A DNA stretch of 40,892 nt from Streptomyces sp. STR69 (GCF_024519455.1 NZ_JALJRY010000031.1:1-40892), one strand, 5' to 3'. Positions 32,695 through 40,796 are shown, counted from the first letter of the stretch. The notes: generated by a model not told the origin, from the letters alone. A program made the numbers and translations.

Positions 32695-33492
32695 ATGCCC
32701 ACGGCCAAGAAGCGTGCCCGCACCTACGACCCGGCCAAGACCCGCATCGCGGTGCTCGCCCAGTTCGGGAACGTACGGGAGGCGGTGGCGGCCCTCAGCC
32801 CCGAGCAGCTCGCGCTCCCCACCCGCCTCGGCGACTGGACCGTACGAGAACTGGTCGCGCACATCGGCATGGCGATCACCGCCGTCCACCGCGCCCTGGA
32901 GCGGCCGGCCCCGCCCGCGCAGAACGCCGTGATCCTCGACTGGCCCTTCGCCACCGCGGCCAGCTCCTCCGCCATCGCCGACTTCACGCGGACGCTCGCC
33001 GCACAGCACCCCGACCTCGGCGCCTACCTCGCCGACATCGAGCAGACCCTCACCGGGCACCTGGACAGCCATCCCGGCAGCCGGCTTCTCGACACCAACG
33101 CCGGGGCCATGCCCCTCGCCGACTACCTCGTCACCCGCACCGTCGAACTCTGCGTCCACACCGACGACCTGAACGCCGCCGTCCCCGGCCTCGACATCCC
33201 CTACGACCGCCAGGCCCTCGCCGCCTGCACCCGGCTGCTGGCCGACGCGCTGGCCGTGAAGGCGCCCGGCGGTTCGACCGAGGTGCGGATCCCGCCGTAC
33301 GCCGTCGTGCAGTGCGTCGAGGGACCCCGGCACACCCGCGGCACCCCGCCCAACGTCGTGGAGACCGACCCCCTGACCTGGATCCGGCTCGCGACCGGAC
33401 GGGTCGGGTGGATGGACGCCATGGAGGAGGCGAAGGTGCGCGCGAGCGGGGAGCGGGCCGACCTCGGGGGGCTGCTGCCGATCATGTCCTGA
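32695..33492 (+). CDS. Mycothiol-dependent maleylpyruvate isomerase-family protein
   Basis: This 265-residue member of the MDMPI/DinB-like four-helix family has the N-terminal LAQFGNVREAVAALSPEQL and GDWTVRELVAHIGMAI, with the metal-binding His in the latter. The second metal region is DYLVTRTVELCVHTDDL (Glu and two His candidates). A C-terminal domain has DPLTWIRLATGR, as in SCP-2-like tails of this family. Members use mycothiol, the actinobacterial thiol, in isomerisation or transfer reactions, but most are uncharacterised. The ATG is leaderless by the adjacent -10 box. The neighbours do not suggest a gentisate pathway. Confidence 0.82.
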   Translation: MPTAKKRARTYDPAKTRIAVLAQFGNVREAVAALSPEQLALPTRLGDWTVRELVAHIGMAITAVHRALERPAPPAQNAVILDWPFATAASSSAIADFTRTLAAQHPDLGAYLADIEQTLTGHLDSHPGSRLLDTNAGAMPLADYLVTRTVELCVHTDDLNAAVPGLDIPYDRQALAACTRLLADALAVKAPGGSTEVRIPPYAVVQCVEGPRHTRGTPPNVVETDPLTWIRLATGRVGWMDAMEEAKVRASGERADLGGLLPIMS

Positions 33493-33638
33493 GGCCGGTT
33501 CGGGGCCGGTCGGGGCGCGGCAGGATGTGCGACCGCTCACCTCCTAGGGCGGGCGGCGGGGCCGTCGTAGCGTCGCTTTCCGTGTTTTGGCTGGTGAGGG
33601 CGGTGCCGTCGGGGAGTTATCCATTACAGGCGTGTATC

Positions 33639-33673
33639 CCGAATTCGGACCAGTGGTCGATCTCGCCTACACT
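33639..33673 (+). promoter_or_regulatory. purF promoter with overlapping palindrome
   Basis: TACACT (33668-33673) is a -10 that ends 7 bases before the GTG, so purF should be leaderless. TTCGGA at 33644-33649 could be the -35. The perfect 10-bp palindrome CCGAATTCGG (33639-33648) overlaps this -35, a good place for a repressor. Confidence 0.5.
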
Positions 33674-33680
33674 CGGTGCC

Positions 33681-35210
33681 GTGCCACGTGGTGACGGTCG
33701 ACTCAGTCATGATCTGCTCCCCGGCGAGAAAGGACCCCAGGACGCTTGTGGCGTCTTCGGAGTCTGGGCTCCCGGTGAAGAGGTCGCCAAGCTCACTTAC
33801 TTCGGGCTCTACGCCCTCCAGCATCGAGGCCAGGAATCCGCGGGAATCGCGGTCAGCAACGGCTCCCAGATCCTCGTCTTCAAGGACATGGGCCTCGTTT
33901 CCCAGGTCTTCGACGAGACCTCGCTCGGTTCGCTCCAGGGTCATATCGCGGTCGGTCACGCCCGCTACTCGACCACCGGGGCCTCCACCTGGGAGAACGC
34001 CCAGCCGACGTTCCGCGCCACCGCGCACGGTTCCATCGCGCTCGGCCACAACGGCAACCTGGTCAACACCGCCCAGCTCGCGGAGATGGTCGCCGACCTC
34101 CCGAAGAAGGAGGGCGGTCGCACCCCGCGGGTGGCCGCGACCAACGACACCGACCTCCTCACGGCCCTGCTCGCCGCCCAGGAGGACCCGGACGGCAAGC
34201 CGCTGACCATCGAGGAGGCCGCCCACCAGATCCTCCCGCAGGTCCAGGGCGCCTTCTCGCTCGTCTTCATGGACGAGCACACCCTCTACGCGGCCCGCGA
34301 CCCGCAGGGCATCCGCCCGATGGTCCTCGGCCGCCTTGAGCGCGGCTGGGTCGTCGCCTCCGAGTCCGCGGCCCTCGACATCTGCGGCGCCGCCTACGTC
34401 CGCGAGATCGAGCCGGGCGAGTTCGTCGCCATCGACGAGAACGGCCTGCGCACCTCCCGATTCGCGGAAGCGAAGCCCAAGGGCTGTGTCTTCGAGTACG
34501 TCTATCTGGCCCGCCCCGACACCGACATCGCCGGGCGGAACGTCTACCTCTCCCGTGTCGAGATGGGCCGGAAACTCGCCAAAGAAGCTCCGGTCGAGGC
34601 CGATCTGGTCATAGCGACTCCGGAGTCCGGCACCCCGGCCGCCATCGGCTACGCGGAGGCCTCGGGCATCCCGTTCGGCGCCGGTCTGGTGAAGAACGCC
34701 TATGTCGGCCGTACGTTCATCCAGCCCTCGCAGACCATCCGGCAGCTCGGCATCCGCCTGAAGCTGAACCCGCTGAAGGAAGTCATCAAGGGCAAGCGCC
34801 TGGTCGTCGTCGACGACTCGATCGTGCGCGGCAACACCCAGCGGGCGCTGGTGCGCATGCTCCGCGAGGCCGGGGCCGCCGAGGTCCACATCCGGATCTC
34901 CTCGCCGCCCGTGAAGTGGCCCTGCTTCTTCGGCATCGACTTCGCCACCCGCGCGGAACTCATCGCCAACGGCATGACCATCGACGAGATCGGCACCTCG
35001 CTGGGTGCCGACTCCCTGTCGTACATCTCCCTCGACGGCATGATCGAGGCGACGACCATCGCCAAGCCGAACCTGTGCCGCGCCTGCTTCGACGGCGAGT
35101 ACCCGATGGACCTCCCGGACCCCGAGCTGCTCGGCAAGCAGCTCCTGGAGACCGAGCTGGCGGCCGGTCCGGCCGCCACGGCCGCGGCCGACGCGATCCG
35201 TCGCCCGTAA
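33681..35210 (+). CDS. purF: Amidophosphoribosyltransferase
   Basis: This enzyme carries out the first committed step of purine synthesis, converting PRPP and glutamine to phosphoribosylamine. The 509 residues begin with a propeptide of about 22 residues ending before the nucleophile cysteine (QDACGVFGVW). Glutaminase motifs are LQHRGQESAGIA, GHARYSTTG and LGHNGNL. The PRPP motif is LVVVDDSIVRGNT. It is of the Bacillus Fe-S type: the cluster cysteines are in KGCVFEYVYLARP, KWPCFFGID and NLCRACFDGEYP. GTG 33681 is chosen because it gives the expected propeptide and a -10 box is correctly placed. The C-terminus carries an Ala-rich extension. purM follows after 35 bases, probably in the same transcript. 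Confidence 0.95.
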   Translation: MPRGDGRLSHDLLPGEKGPQDACGVFGVWAPGEEVAKLTYFGLYALQHRGQESAGIAVSNGSQILVFKDMGLVSQVFDETSLGSLQGHIAVGHARYSTTGASTWENAQPTFRATAHGSIALGHNGNLVNTAQLAEMVADLPKKEGGRTPRVAATNDTDLLTALLAAQEDPDGKPLTIEEAAHQILPQVQGAFSLVFMDEHTLYAARDPQGIRPMVLGRLERGWVVASESAALDICGAAYVREIEPGEFVAIDENGLRTSRFAEAKPKGCVFEYVYLARPDTDIAGRNVYLSRVEMGRKLAKEAPVEADLVIATPESGTPAAIGYAEASGIPFGAGLVKNAYVGRTFIQPSQTIRQLGIRLKLNPLKEVIKGKRLVVVDDSIVRGNTQRALVRMLREAGAAEVHIRISSPPVKWPCFFGIDFATRAELIANGMTIDEIGTSLGADSLSYISLDGMIEATTIAKPNLCRACFDGEYPMDLPDPELLGKQLLETELAAGPAATAAADAIRRP

Positions 35211-35245
35211 GCCCCCGCACCACTCAACGCGAAAGATCCCGGGCA

Positions 35246-36310
35246 ATGTCTGAGACCAGTGCCAGCTACGCCAGCGCAGGCGTCGACATCGAAGCGGGCG
35301 ACCGCGCCGTAGAACTCATGAAGGAGTGGGTGAAGAAGACCCAGCGCCCCGAGGTCCTCGGCGGCCTCGGCGGCTTCGCCGGGCTCTTCGACGCCTCCGC
35401 CCTCAAGCGGTTCGAGCGCCCCCTGCTCGCCTCCGCCACGGACGGCGTCGGCACGAAGGTCGACATCGCCCGCCGCCTCGGCGTCTACGACACGATCGGC
35501 CACGACCTGGTCGCGATGGTCATGGACGACATCGTGGTGTGCGGCGCGGAGCCGCTCTTCATGACCGACTACATCTGCGTCGGCAAGGTGCACCCCGAGC
35601 GTGTCGCGGCCATCGTCAAGGGCATCGCCGAGGGCTGTGTGCTGGCCGGCTGCGCCCTGGTCGGCGGCGAGACCGCCGAACACCCCGGTCTGCTGGGCCC
35701 GGACGACTTCGACGTCGCCGGCGCCGGTACGGGCGTCGTGGAGGCCGACCGGCTGCTCGGCGCGGATCGCATCCGCACGGGTGACGCGGTCATCGCCATG
35801 GCCGCCTCCGGACTTCACTCGAACGGGTACTCGCTCGTCCGGCATGTCCTTCTCGACCAGGCCGGCCTGGACCTGGAGGCGCGCGTCGAGGAACTCGGCC
35901 GCACCCTCGGCGAGGAACTCCTCGTGCCCACGAAGATCTACTCGCTGGACTGCCTCGCGCTGACCCGCACGACCGACGTCCACGCCTTCTCGCACATCAC
36001 CGGCGGCGGACTGGCCGCCAACCTCGCCCGGGTCATCCCGGACGGCCTGCACGCGATCGTGGACCGCTCCACCTGGACCCCGGCGCCCGTCTTCGACCTC
36101 GTCGGGAGGACCGGCCGGGTCGAACGCCTGGAGCTGGAGAAGACCCTCAACATGGGCGTCGGCATGATCGCGATCGTCCCGGAGGAGTCCGCGGACGTGG
36201 CCCTGGAGACCCTGGCCGACCGCGGGGTCGAGGCATGGGTCGCCGGCGAGATCACCGAGCGCGGCGACCACGCGACGGGCGCGGAGCTGGTCGGGGACTA
36301 CTCAGCCTGA
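35246..36310 (+). CDS. purM: AIR synthetase
   Basis: The product is phosphoribosylformylglycinamidine cyclo-ligase, 354 residues, which closes the imidazole ring. Motifs are SYASAGVDIEAGDRAVELMK, LASATDGVGTKVDIA, the metal-binding loop DDIVVCGAEPLFMTDYI, GGETAEHPG and HSNGYSLVRHVL, then HITGGGLAANLARV. ATG 35246 is the first in-frame start before conserved sequence; only a weak purine stretch (GAAAGA, GGGCA) precedes it. The gene is followed by short repeats and a terminator. Confidence 0.95.
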   Translation: MSETSASYASAGVDIEAGDRAVELMKEWVKKTQRPEVLGGLGGFAGLFDASALKRFERPLLASATDGVGTKVDIARRLGVYDTIGHDLVAMVMDDIVVCGAEPLFMTDYICVGKVHPERVAAIVKGIAEGCVLAGCALVGGETAEHPGLLGPDDFDVAGAGTGVVEADRLLGADRIRTGDAVIAMAASGLHSNGYSLVRHVLLDQAGLDLEARVEELGRTLGEELLVPTKIYSLDCLALTRTTDVHAFSHITGGGLAANLARVIPDGLHAIVDRSTWTPAPVFDLVGRTGRVERLELEKTLNMGVGMIAIVPEESADVALETLADRGVEAWVAGEITERGDHATGAELVGDYSA

Positions 36311-36339
36311 GTGAATCAGGCTGAGTGAATCAGGCTGAG
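36301..36339 (+). repeat. 14-bp tandem repeats with alternative hairpins after purM
   Basis: CTGAGTGAATCAGG occurs at 36307-36320 and 36321-36334 and is followed by CTGAG. The purM end CTCAGCCTGA (36301-36310) can pair with TCAGGCTGAG at either 36316-36325 or 36330-36339, giving two mutually exclusive hairpins. Confidence 0.75.
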
Positions 36340-36385
36340 CGGATCGGCCTGGTCGCAGCAGCAGCAGCCTGCCGAACGGCAGCAC

Positions 36386-36420
36386 AAAACCCGGTCCGGC
36401 GGTGTTGCCCCGGACCGGGT
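36386..36420. terminator. Terminator between convergent purM and DUF3073 gene
   Basis: ACCCGGTCCGG (36389-36399) pairs perfectly with CCGGACCGGGT (36410-36420). An A-run lies on the left side, which becomes a U-run for the minus-strand gene. Confidence 0.8.
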
Positions 36421-36469
36421 GAGGTGCAGTTGTTCCGGATATGCGGAAACTGCGAGGGACGCTGTTGCG

Positions 36470-36727
36470 TCAAGCTCCGCGACGTTGAGACTGGGGACCG
36501 GACTCGTCGTCCTCGTCCTCGTCGTCGTCGTTATAGAGATCCGCGTACTGAGCGTACGGGTCGTCTTCTTCCTCGTCGTCGTCTTCGAACGGCTCGCCAT
36601 TCGGCGGCTGGCTCGAAGTCGAAGCGCCCAGCTCATTGGCCAGACGCGAGAGGTCAGTCCCGCCGCTGCTGTACTTCAGCTGGCGGGCGACCTTCGTCTG
36701 CTTGGCCTTTGCCCGGCCGCGCCCCAT
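36470..36727 (-). CDS. DUF3073 family protein
   Basis: This 85-residue protein has a highly basic N-terminus (MGRGRAKAKQTKVARQLKYS) followed by SSGGTDLSRLANELGAS and a very acidic tail (FEDDDEEEDDPYAQYADLYN, then DDDEDEDDE). This charge-split pattern and the N-terminal sequence are the DUF3073 signature, conserved in actinobacteria beside purM. The ATG at 36727 has GAGGGGG upstream. The function is unknown; the basic start suggests RNA or ribosome contact. Confidence 0.88.
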   Translation of the reverse strand: MGRGRAKAKQTKVARQLKYSSGGTDLSRLANELGASTSSQPPNGEPFEDDDEEEDDPYAQYADLYNDDDEDEDDESGPQSQRRGA

Positions 36728-37002
36728 GGCTCGACCCCCTCGGATACGAGGCTCGGTGGCCTCAGAGTCTTGACACGCGTTCATGATCTGGAACGGACTC
36801 TCCGTGGAGAGACCGGTCCGTAGGGCTTCCACGGTACCTGAGCCCGCGCCCATACGGTACGTCGCCCGCAGCACGTGCCGGGCCAGAGGACCCGCGAGGT
36901 GCCCTGTCCTCGCTGGTCAACCGCGATTTTAACCACTTCTTGGCAGGCGACCCGCCGACGAACGTGAGAGTTCTCTCTAAGTCATCGCCGGCGGGTACCG
37001 GC

Positions 37003-38094
37003 TCACCTGTTCCGCACAGCCGCCTCGTGCATCCGCTGCTCGGCGATCCGGTCGGCCGCGGCGGCCGGCGGAATGCCGTCGTCCTTCGCACGTGCGAATA
37101 TGGCCAGCGTGGTGTCGAAGATCTTCGCGGCCTTCGCCCTGCACCGCTCGAAGTCGAACCCGTGCAGCTCGTCGGCGACCTGGATCACCCCGCCGGCGTT
37201 CACCACGTAGTCCGGCGCGTAGAGGATCCCGCGGTCGGCGAGGTCCTTCTCGACACCCGGGTGCGCGAGCTGGTTGTTGGCGGCGCCGCACACCACCTTG
37301 GCGGTCAGCACCGGCACGGTCTCGTCGTCCAGGGCGCCGCCGAGCGCGCAGGGGGCGTAGACGTCCAGCCCCTCGACCCGGATCAGCGCCTCGGTGTCCG
37401 CGACGGCCCGCACACCGGTCGGGTGCTTGTCGAGGATCCGCTGTACGGACTCCTCGCGCACGTCCGTGATCACGACCTCGGCGCCCTCGTCCCGCAGGTG
37501 CTCCACCAGGTGGTGCCCGACCTTGCCGACGCCCGCGATGCCGACCGTACGGCCGCGCAGCGACGGGTCGCCCCACAGGTGCTGGGCGCTGGCCCGCATG
37601 CCCTGGAAGACGCCGAAGGCGGTCAGCACGGACGAGTCGCCCGCGCCGCCGTTCTCCGGCGAGCGTCCGGTCGTCCAGCGGCACTCGCGGGCCACGACGT
37701 CCATGTCGGCGACATACGTGCCGACATCGCACGCGGTGACGTACCGCCCGCCCAGCGAGGCCACGAACCGGCCGTAGGCGAGCAGCAGTTCCTCGGTCTT
37801 GTCGCGCTCCGGGTCACCGATGATCACGGCTTTCCCGCCGCCGTGGTCCAGGCCGGCCATGGCGTTCTTGTACGACATCCCGCGGGCGAGGTTGAGCGCG
37901 TCGGCGACGGCGTCGGCCTCGCTCGCGTACGGGTAGAAGCGCGTGCCGCCCAGAGCGGGGCCCAGCGCGGTGTTGTGGATGGCGATGACGGCCTTGAGGC
38001 CGCTGGCCCGGTCCTGGCAGAGCACGACTTGCTCATGACCGCCCTGGTCCGTGTGGAACAGGGTGTGCAGGACGCCGTTGTCTACGTCGGTCAC
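37003..38094 (-). CDS. vdh: Valine dehydrogenase
   Basis: This 363-residue Glu/Leu/Phe/Val dehydrogenase oxidatively deaminates branched-chain amino acids to keto acids with NAD. That is the first step of valine catabolism and a source of polyketide precursors in Streptomyces. The motifs are ALGPALGGTRFYPY, the catalytic lysine segment MSYKNAMAGLDHGGGKAVI, DVGTYVADMDVVA and the NAD loop TVGIAGVGKVGHHLVEHL, then CGAANNQLA. GTG 38094 has AGGAG 8 bases upstream. It is divergent from the next gene across 222 bases that include an AT-rich patch (around 38237-38260). The 275-base gap between vdh and the DUF3073 gene holds no gene that I can support. Confidence 0.92.
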   Translation of the reverse strand: MTDVDNGVLHTLFHTDQGGHEQVVLCQDRASGLKAVIAIHNTALGPALGGTRFYPYASEADAVADALNLARGMSYKNAMAGLDHGGGKAVIIGDPERDKTEELLLAYGRFVASLGGRYVTACDVGTYVADMDVVARECRWTTGRSPENGGAGDSSVLTAFGVFQGMRASAQHLWGDPSLRGRTVGIAGVGKVGHHLVEHLRDEGAEVVITDVREESVQRILDKHPTGVRAVADTEALIRVEGLDVYAPCALGGALDDETVPVLTAKVVCGAANNQLAHPGVEKDLADRGILYAPDYVVNAGGVIQVADELHGFDFERCRAKAAKIFDTTLAIFARAKDDGIPPAAAADRIAEQRMHEAAVRNR

Positions 38095-38316
38095 TGTGGT
38101 GACTCCTGGGTAAGTGGCGGCGGTTGGAGACAGGCCCCCGTAGGGGTGGCGGGTGCCGTGGCACGAGCGTAGGGCCTGCGTCCGACCGCCATCGGTGCAG
38201 TGTTCAGGATCACCTACCGAAGGGGGGTGTCCGTGCGACGATTTGCATAGTTTTCCCGCCCGTTCGTGAGCGGGTTCCGAAGGTTTTCCTCACCGTCGGC
38301 GGGGGAGGGAGCAGGC

Positions 38317-39162
38317 GTGCCCAAGAAGGTGTCCTCGGTGACCGTCCCGTACGCGACCTATCTACGGGTCTACGAACCGCTGGCCGCTTTCCCGGAGCCG
38401 GAGCGCGGCCACTGGGCGCGCTACGCCCACCGGCCCGACCGTCCCTCGTACCAGGACGAACTGCGCCGGGCCCTGGCCGACTTGCTGCCCACTCCGCCGG
38501 TCGCGGTGCCGGTGCACGAGAGCGCCGACGCCTTCGTGGTGGAGGTCGACGGCGTGGTGTGCGTCTGCCCCTGGCGTACCCGGCTGCGCGGCTGGCAGGC
38601 CCTGGGAGACCTCGCGGAGGAACTTCCGCCGTCGGTCCTGGACGCCGTACTGCCGCCGCTCGTACGGCACCAGGCCACCCAGGACTACGAGCGCTGGCTG
38701 GCCCGCAACCCGGACGCCCGGCCGTGGATCCGCACGGCGACCTGGCAGGTGCCGCTGAACTGGTTCGTGCTCGTCGGGGACGAGGAGCGCCGCTACGACA
38801 AGGCCTCCGGCGACGATCCGCCGATGCTGCGCTACCGGACGCCGATGGTGCAGGCGCGGCGGCGCACGGCGCGGGCACTGCGGACCCTGAAGGACGCGAT
38901 CGACGACGGGCCGCTGATCGACGGTCTGGTGGACGTGGGGCGCTGGCTGGAGGAGTTCCATCCGCGTTCGCTGGTGGAACTGGACTACGGCGGGCTCGTG
39001 CACGTCCTGCCGGCCGGCGAGTTGGAGGACGACCACTCGGCGGCGGACGTGGCCGCGGGCATCGAGGCGCTGCGGACCGGGGACGGGGCGGCGGCGGGCG
39101 AGGCGTACGGGCGGCTCGTGGAGCGGTGGCGGTCGGTCAGGGACCGGCGGTCGGCCAACTGA
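38317..39162 (+). CDS. Conserved protein of unknown function
   Basis: This 281-residue soluble protein has no signal peptide or membrane helix. Recognisable stretches are VPYATYLRVYEPLAAFPEPE near the start, ADAFVVEVDGVVCVCPWRTR (a hydrophobic hairpin with a CVC pair), ARPWIRTATWQVPLNWFVLV, RYRTPMVQARRRTARALRTL and LVELDYGGLVHVLP. It is well conserved beside bldC in Streptomyces as far as I remember, but I know no function. GTG 38317 follows GGGAGCAGG. Confidence 0.8.
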   Translation: MPKKVSSVTVPYATYLRVYEPLAAFPEPERGHWARYAHRPDRPSYQDELRRALADLLPTPPVAVPVHESADAFVVEVDGVVCVCPWRTRLRGWQALGDLAEELPPSVLDAVLPPLVRHQATQDYERWLARNPDARPWIRTATWQVPLNWFVLVGDEERRYDKASGDDPPMLRYRTPMVQARRRTARALRTLKDAIDDGPLIDGLVDVGRWLEEFHPRSLVELDYGGLVHVLPAGELEDDHSAADVAAGIEALRTGDGAAAGEAYGRLVERWRSVRDRRSAN

Positions 39163-39227
39163 GGCGGCGGCCGACGAGGCTGACATCTTCGAACAACTGC
39201 GCATAGGATTCTTACGGTTCGTCAACA

Positions 39228-39243
39228 CGGGACGTAGGTCCCG
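39228..39243. terminator. Short hairpin in the upstream gap of bldC
   Basis: CGGGAC and GTCCCG around GTAG, 65 bases after the preceding stop. It has no U-run. It may mark the end of the upstream transcript within the long 39163-39673 gap. Confidence 0.35.
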
Positions 39244-39399
39244 ATCCGGACGATTGATGTCAAGCGTGACGGATCGCACGTGCAGATCCCTTGCGCCCCT
39301 TGCCCGCCCTCATGCCAAAATAGGACAAGGAGTCCGGGGAGGACTCTGTACGTCCCGTTGTGGGCGGAATTTCAGCATTGCGTGCTTTGGGGGGTCTCG

Positions 39400-39540
39400 A
39401 TGACTCCTGATCATCCTGTGACTGATCGTCACAGTGGTGTGACTGTCCGTTATGGCATGGTCCATCGGCTTCCGTCGCTGATGGACACCTGGGATGGCAA
39501 TTCCGTCGGTTTGGCCGTAGCGGTTGGACAGATGGTGTAG
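39400..39540 (+). CDS. Possible 46-codon ORF upstream of bldC
   Basis: ATG 39400 is preceded by GGGGGG 5-6 bases upstream and reads MTPDHPVTDRHSGVTVRYG to a stop at 39540. It overlaps an inverted repeat (GTGAC and GTCAC at 39418-39432). It could be a small gene or leader in the 511-base gap before bldC, but there is no family match and the coding signal is weak. Confidence 0.25.
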   Translation: MTPDHPVTDRHSGVTVRYGMVHRLPSLMDTWDGNSVGLAVAVGQMV

Positions 39541-39673
39541 TTGTAGTGCCGAGGACATGCCGTTCGTCCTATAACCGACTCGACTCGCGTCCGCCATTTC
39601 GGGCAACGCGGGTCAAGGTGCAGAATTTAGAGGAAAGAACCGAGAAGGTTCGGTTCTCCCGAGGAGGCCGCTC

Positions 39674-39880
39674 ATGACCGCTCGCACCCCTGATGCCGAG
39701 CCGCTGCTGACCCCGGCTGAGGTCGCCACGATGTTCCGTGTGGACCCCAAGACGGTCACGCGGTGGGCGAAGGCCGGAAAGCTCACTTCGATTCGCACGC
39801 TCGGCGGACACCGCCGTTACCGCGAGGCGGAGGTCCGTGCACTGCTCGCGGGCATCCCGCAGCAGCGCAGCGAAGCCTGA
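39674..39880 (+). CDS. bldC: Developmental regulator BldC
   Basis: This 68-residue single-domain MerR-like DNA-binding protein controls the onset of Streptomyces morphological differentiation and antibiotic production. The helix-turn-helix is LLTPAEVATMFRVDPKTVTRWAKAGKL and the wing is RTLGGHRRYREAEVRALL. It lacks a dimerisation or effector domain and is known to bind head-to-tail on direct repeats. GAGGAGG 6 bases upstream of ATG 39674 is a strong ribosome site. The preceding 511 bases contain hairpins, short AT-rich patches and a possible small ORF, but no other gene. Confidence 0.97.
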   Translation: MTARTPDAEPLLTPAEVATMFRVDPKTVTRWAKAGKLTSIRTLGGHRRYREAEVRALLAGIPQQRSEA

Positions 39881-40016
39881 CCAACTGAATAAGGGCGAAA
39901 CGGCTGGTCCCCCAACCGGTCAAGCGTCCGAACAGCACAGCTCCAAGCGACGCGGGTTCTGCCCCAACAGAGCCCACGCCCAACGCTCTTAGACATGTGA
40001 ACACAGGGTGCGTCGT

Positions 40017-40057
40017 AGATCGCGCTGGACTCCGCCGGGTCCAGCGCGATCTTTTTT
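40017..40057 (+). terminator. Strong intrinsic terminator after bldC
   Basis: AGATCGCGCTGGAC (40017-40030) pairs with GTCCAGCGCGATCT (40039-40052) and is followed by a run of T to 40057. It is the best factor-independent terminator in the window, 137 bases after the bldC stop. Confidence 0.9.
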
Positions 40058-40282
40058 GTGCCTGGTCGTGGGTCCGTGCGCGCCCGGCGCGGGGTCCTGT
40101 GAGGGACCTTGTCGGAGTCTGGGGAGGGCTGTCGGATCTCCTGTGGACCATCGCTCACAGGGGTGCAATTGCACATATTAAATTGACCAGTTGTAGGCGA
40201 GTCTTAAGTTCCACCGTTTCAAAAACTTATGCGGTGACACCCGTCACATGCCAGATGACTTGTTGCCTATGGTCTATGTGCG

Positions 40283-40459
40283 CTAGAGGAGTTGCTCCGG
40301 TGGACCGTCCTGGGGCTCCGGTGGCGGAGGTGAATCCAGGGCCAGCCGCAGCAGGCGGTGGCAGATCGGACAGTGCCGGGTCACATGGCGGTAGGAGCTG
40401 GCGGCCGACAGGTGCGCACGGAGCAGGGCCCGCGTCTCATGCCTGACCGAAGCCGCCAT
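40283..40459 (-). CDS. 58-residue CxxC protein, DUF6274-like
   Basis: The reading frame starts at ATG 40459 with GGAGG 6 bases upstream and codes MAASVRHETRALLRAHLSAA, then YRHVTRHCPICHRLLRLALD and a proline-rich acidic tail ending LL. The HCPICHR motif is a probable zinc knuckle or redox pair. The sequence matches the small Streptomyces family I remember as DUF6274, found next to bldC. An open frame on the plus strand overlaps it but has no such features. The 220 bases between the bldC terminator and this gene are AT-rich (around 40165-40235), with no gene seen. Confidence 0.65.
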   Translation of the reverse strand: MAASVRHETRALLRAHLSAASSYRHVTRHCPICHRLLRLALDSPPPPEPQDGPPEQLL

Positions 40460-40534
40460 ACGCCACCTCCAGTGGCCCTGCGGGAACGGGGCCTGGTTTC
40501 TGGGTACCTGGCGGCGCTGGCGGCGTCAAGGGTG

Positions 40535-40614
40535 CCGTCCCTGGGGGCTGCGCCCCCAGACCCCCGTTTCGGCCCTGAAGGGGCCTCGTCCTCAGGCGCC
40601 GGACGGGCTGGATG
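40535..40614. repeat. Streptomyces palindromic intergenic repeat
   Basis: CTGGGGGC and GCCCCCAG (40541-40548 and 40552-40559) form a perfect hairpin. It is followed by a second, imperfect one (GGCCC with GGGGCC, about 40571-40585) and then CTCGTCCTCAGGCGCCGGAC. I recognise this combination as a dispersed element seen in many Streptomyces intergenic regions. Confidence 0.65.
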
Positions 40615-40651
40615 GTGCAGGCCGGTGCCGATACGCCGCCGCGTGCGCACG

Positions 40652-40680
40652 AAAAAACCCACCCCCCGAAGGAAGTGGGC
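40652..40680 (-). terminator. Terminator of the degenerate tRNA-Asp copy
   Basis: On the minus strand CCCAC pairs with GTGGG and is followed by six T residues. It stands immediately 3' of the tRNA-like remnant, as expected of a former functional tRNA unit. Confidence 0.6.
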
Positions 40681-40683
40681 CTC

Positions 40684-40769
40684 GTTCACTGCGGTCCTGA
40701 CGGGATTTGCTGCCCCCGATGGCGGCTGCGCCGCGGGCGCGGCCTCCACCTTGGCAGGGTGGCGAGCAC
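40684..40769 (-). pseudogene. Degenerate 3' fragment of tRNA-Asp
   Basis: Two blocks match the tRNA-Asp gene at the window end. A 26-base block (40684-40709) is identical to 40831-40856. A 32-base block (40738-40769) differs from 40861-40892 at one base, which changes anticodon GTC to GCC. Between the blocks a 28-base GC-rich segment replaces the 4 bases of the T loop. The 5' half of a tRNA is absent beyond 40769. Confidence 0.8.
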
Positions 40770-40796
40770 GGGCGTTGTCGGCGGGGGCACGAGTAA

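Noticed and set aside
32334..32723. Minus-strand 129-codon frame over the inverted repeat
   Set aside because: It has no domain and no ribosome site, and it crosses the TetR-like relic, the tandem repeats and the start of the next gene.
39418..39432. GTGAC/GTCAC dyad considered as a Crp site
   Set aside because: Spacing between the half-sites is one base too long for the TGTGA-N6-TCACA consensus. It is kept only as an inverted repeat.
40684..40769. Remnant considered as a functional tRNA-Gly because the anticodon position reads GCC
   Set aside because: There is no D arm or 5' acceptor strand and the T loop is interrupted by a 24-base net insertion, so it cannot fold as a tRNA.
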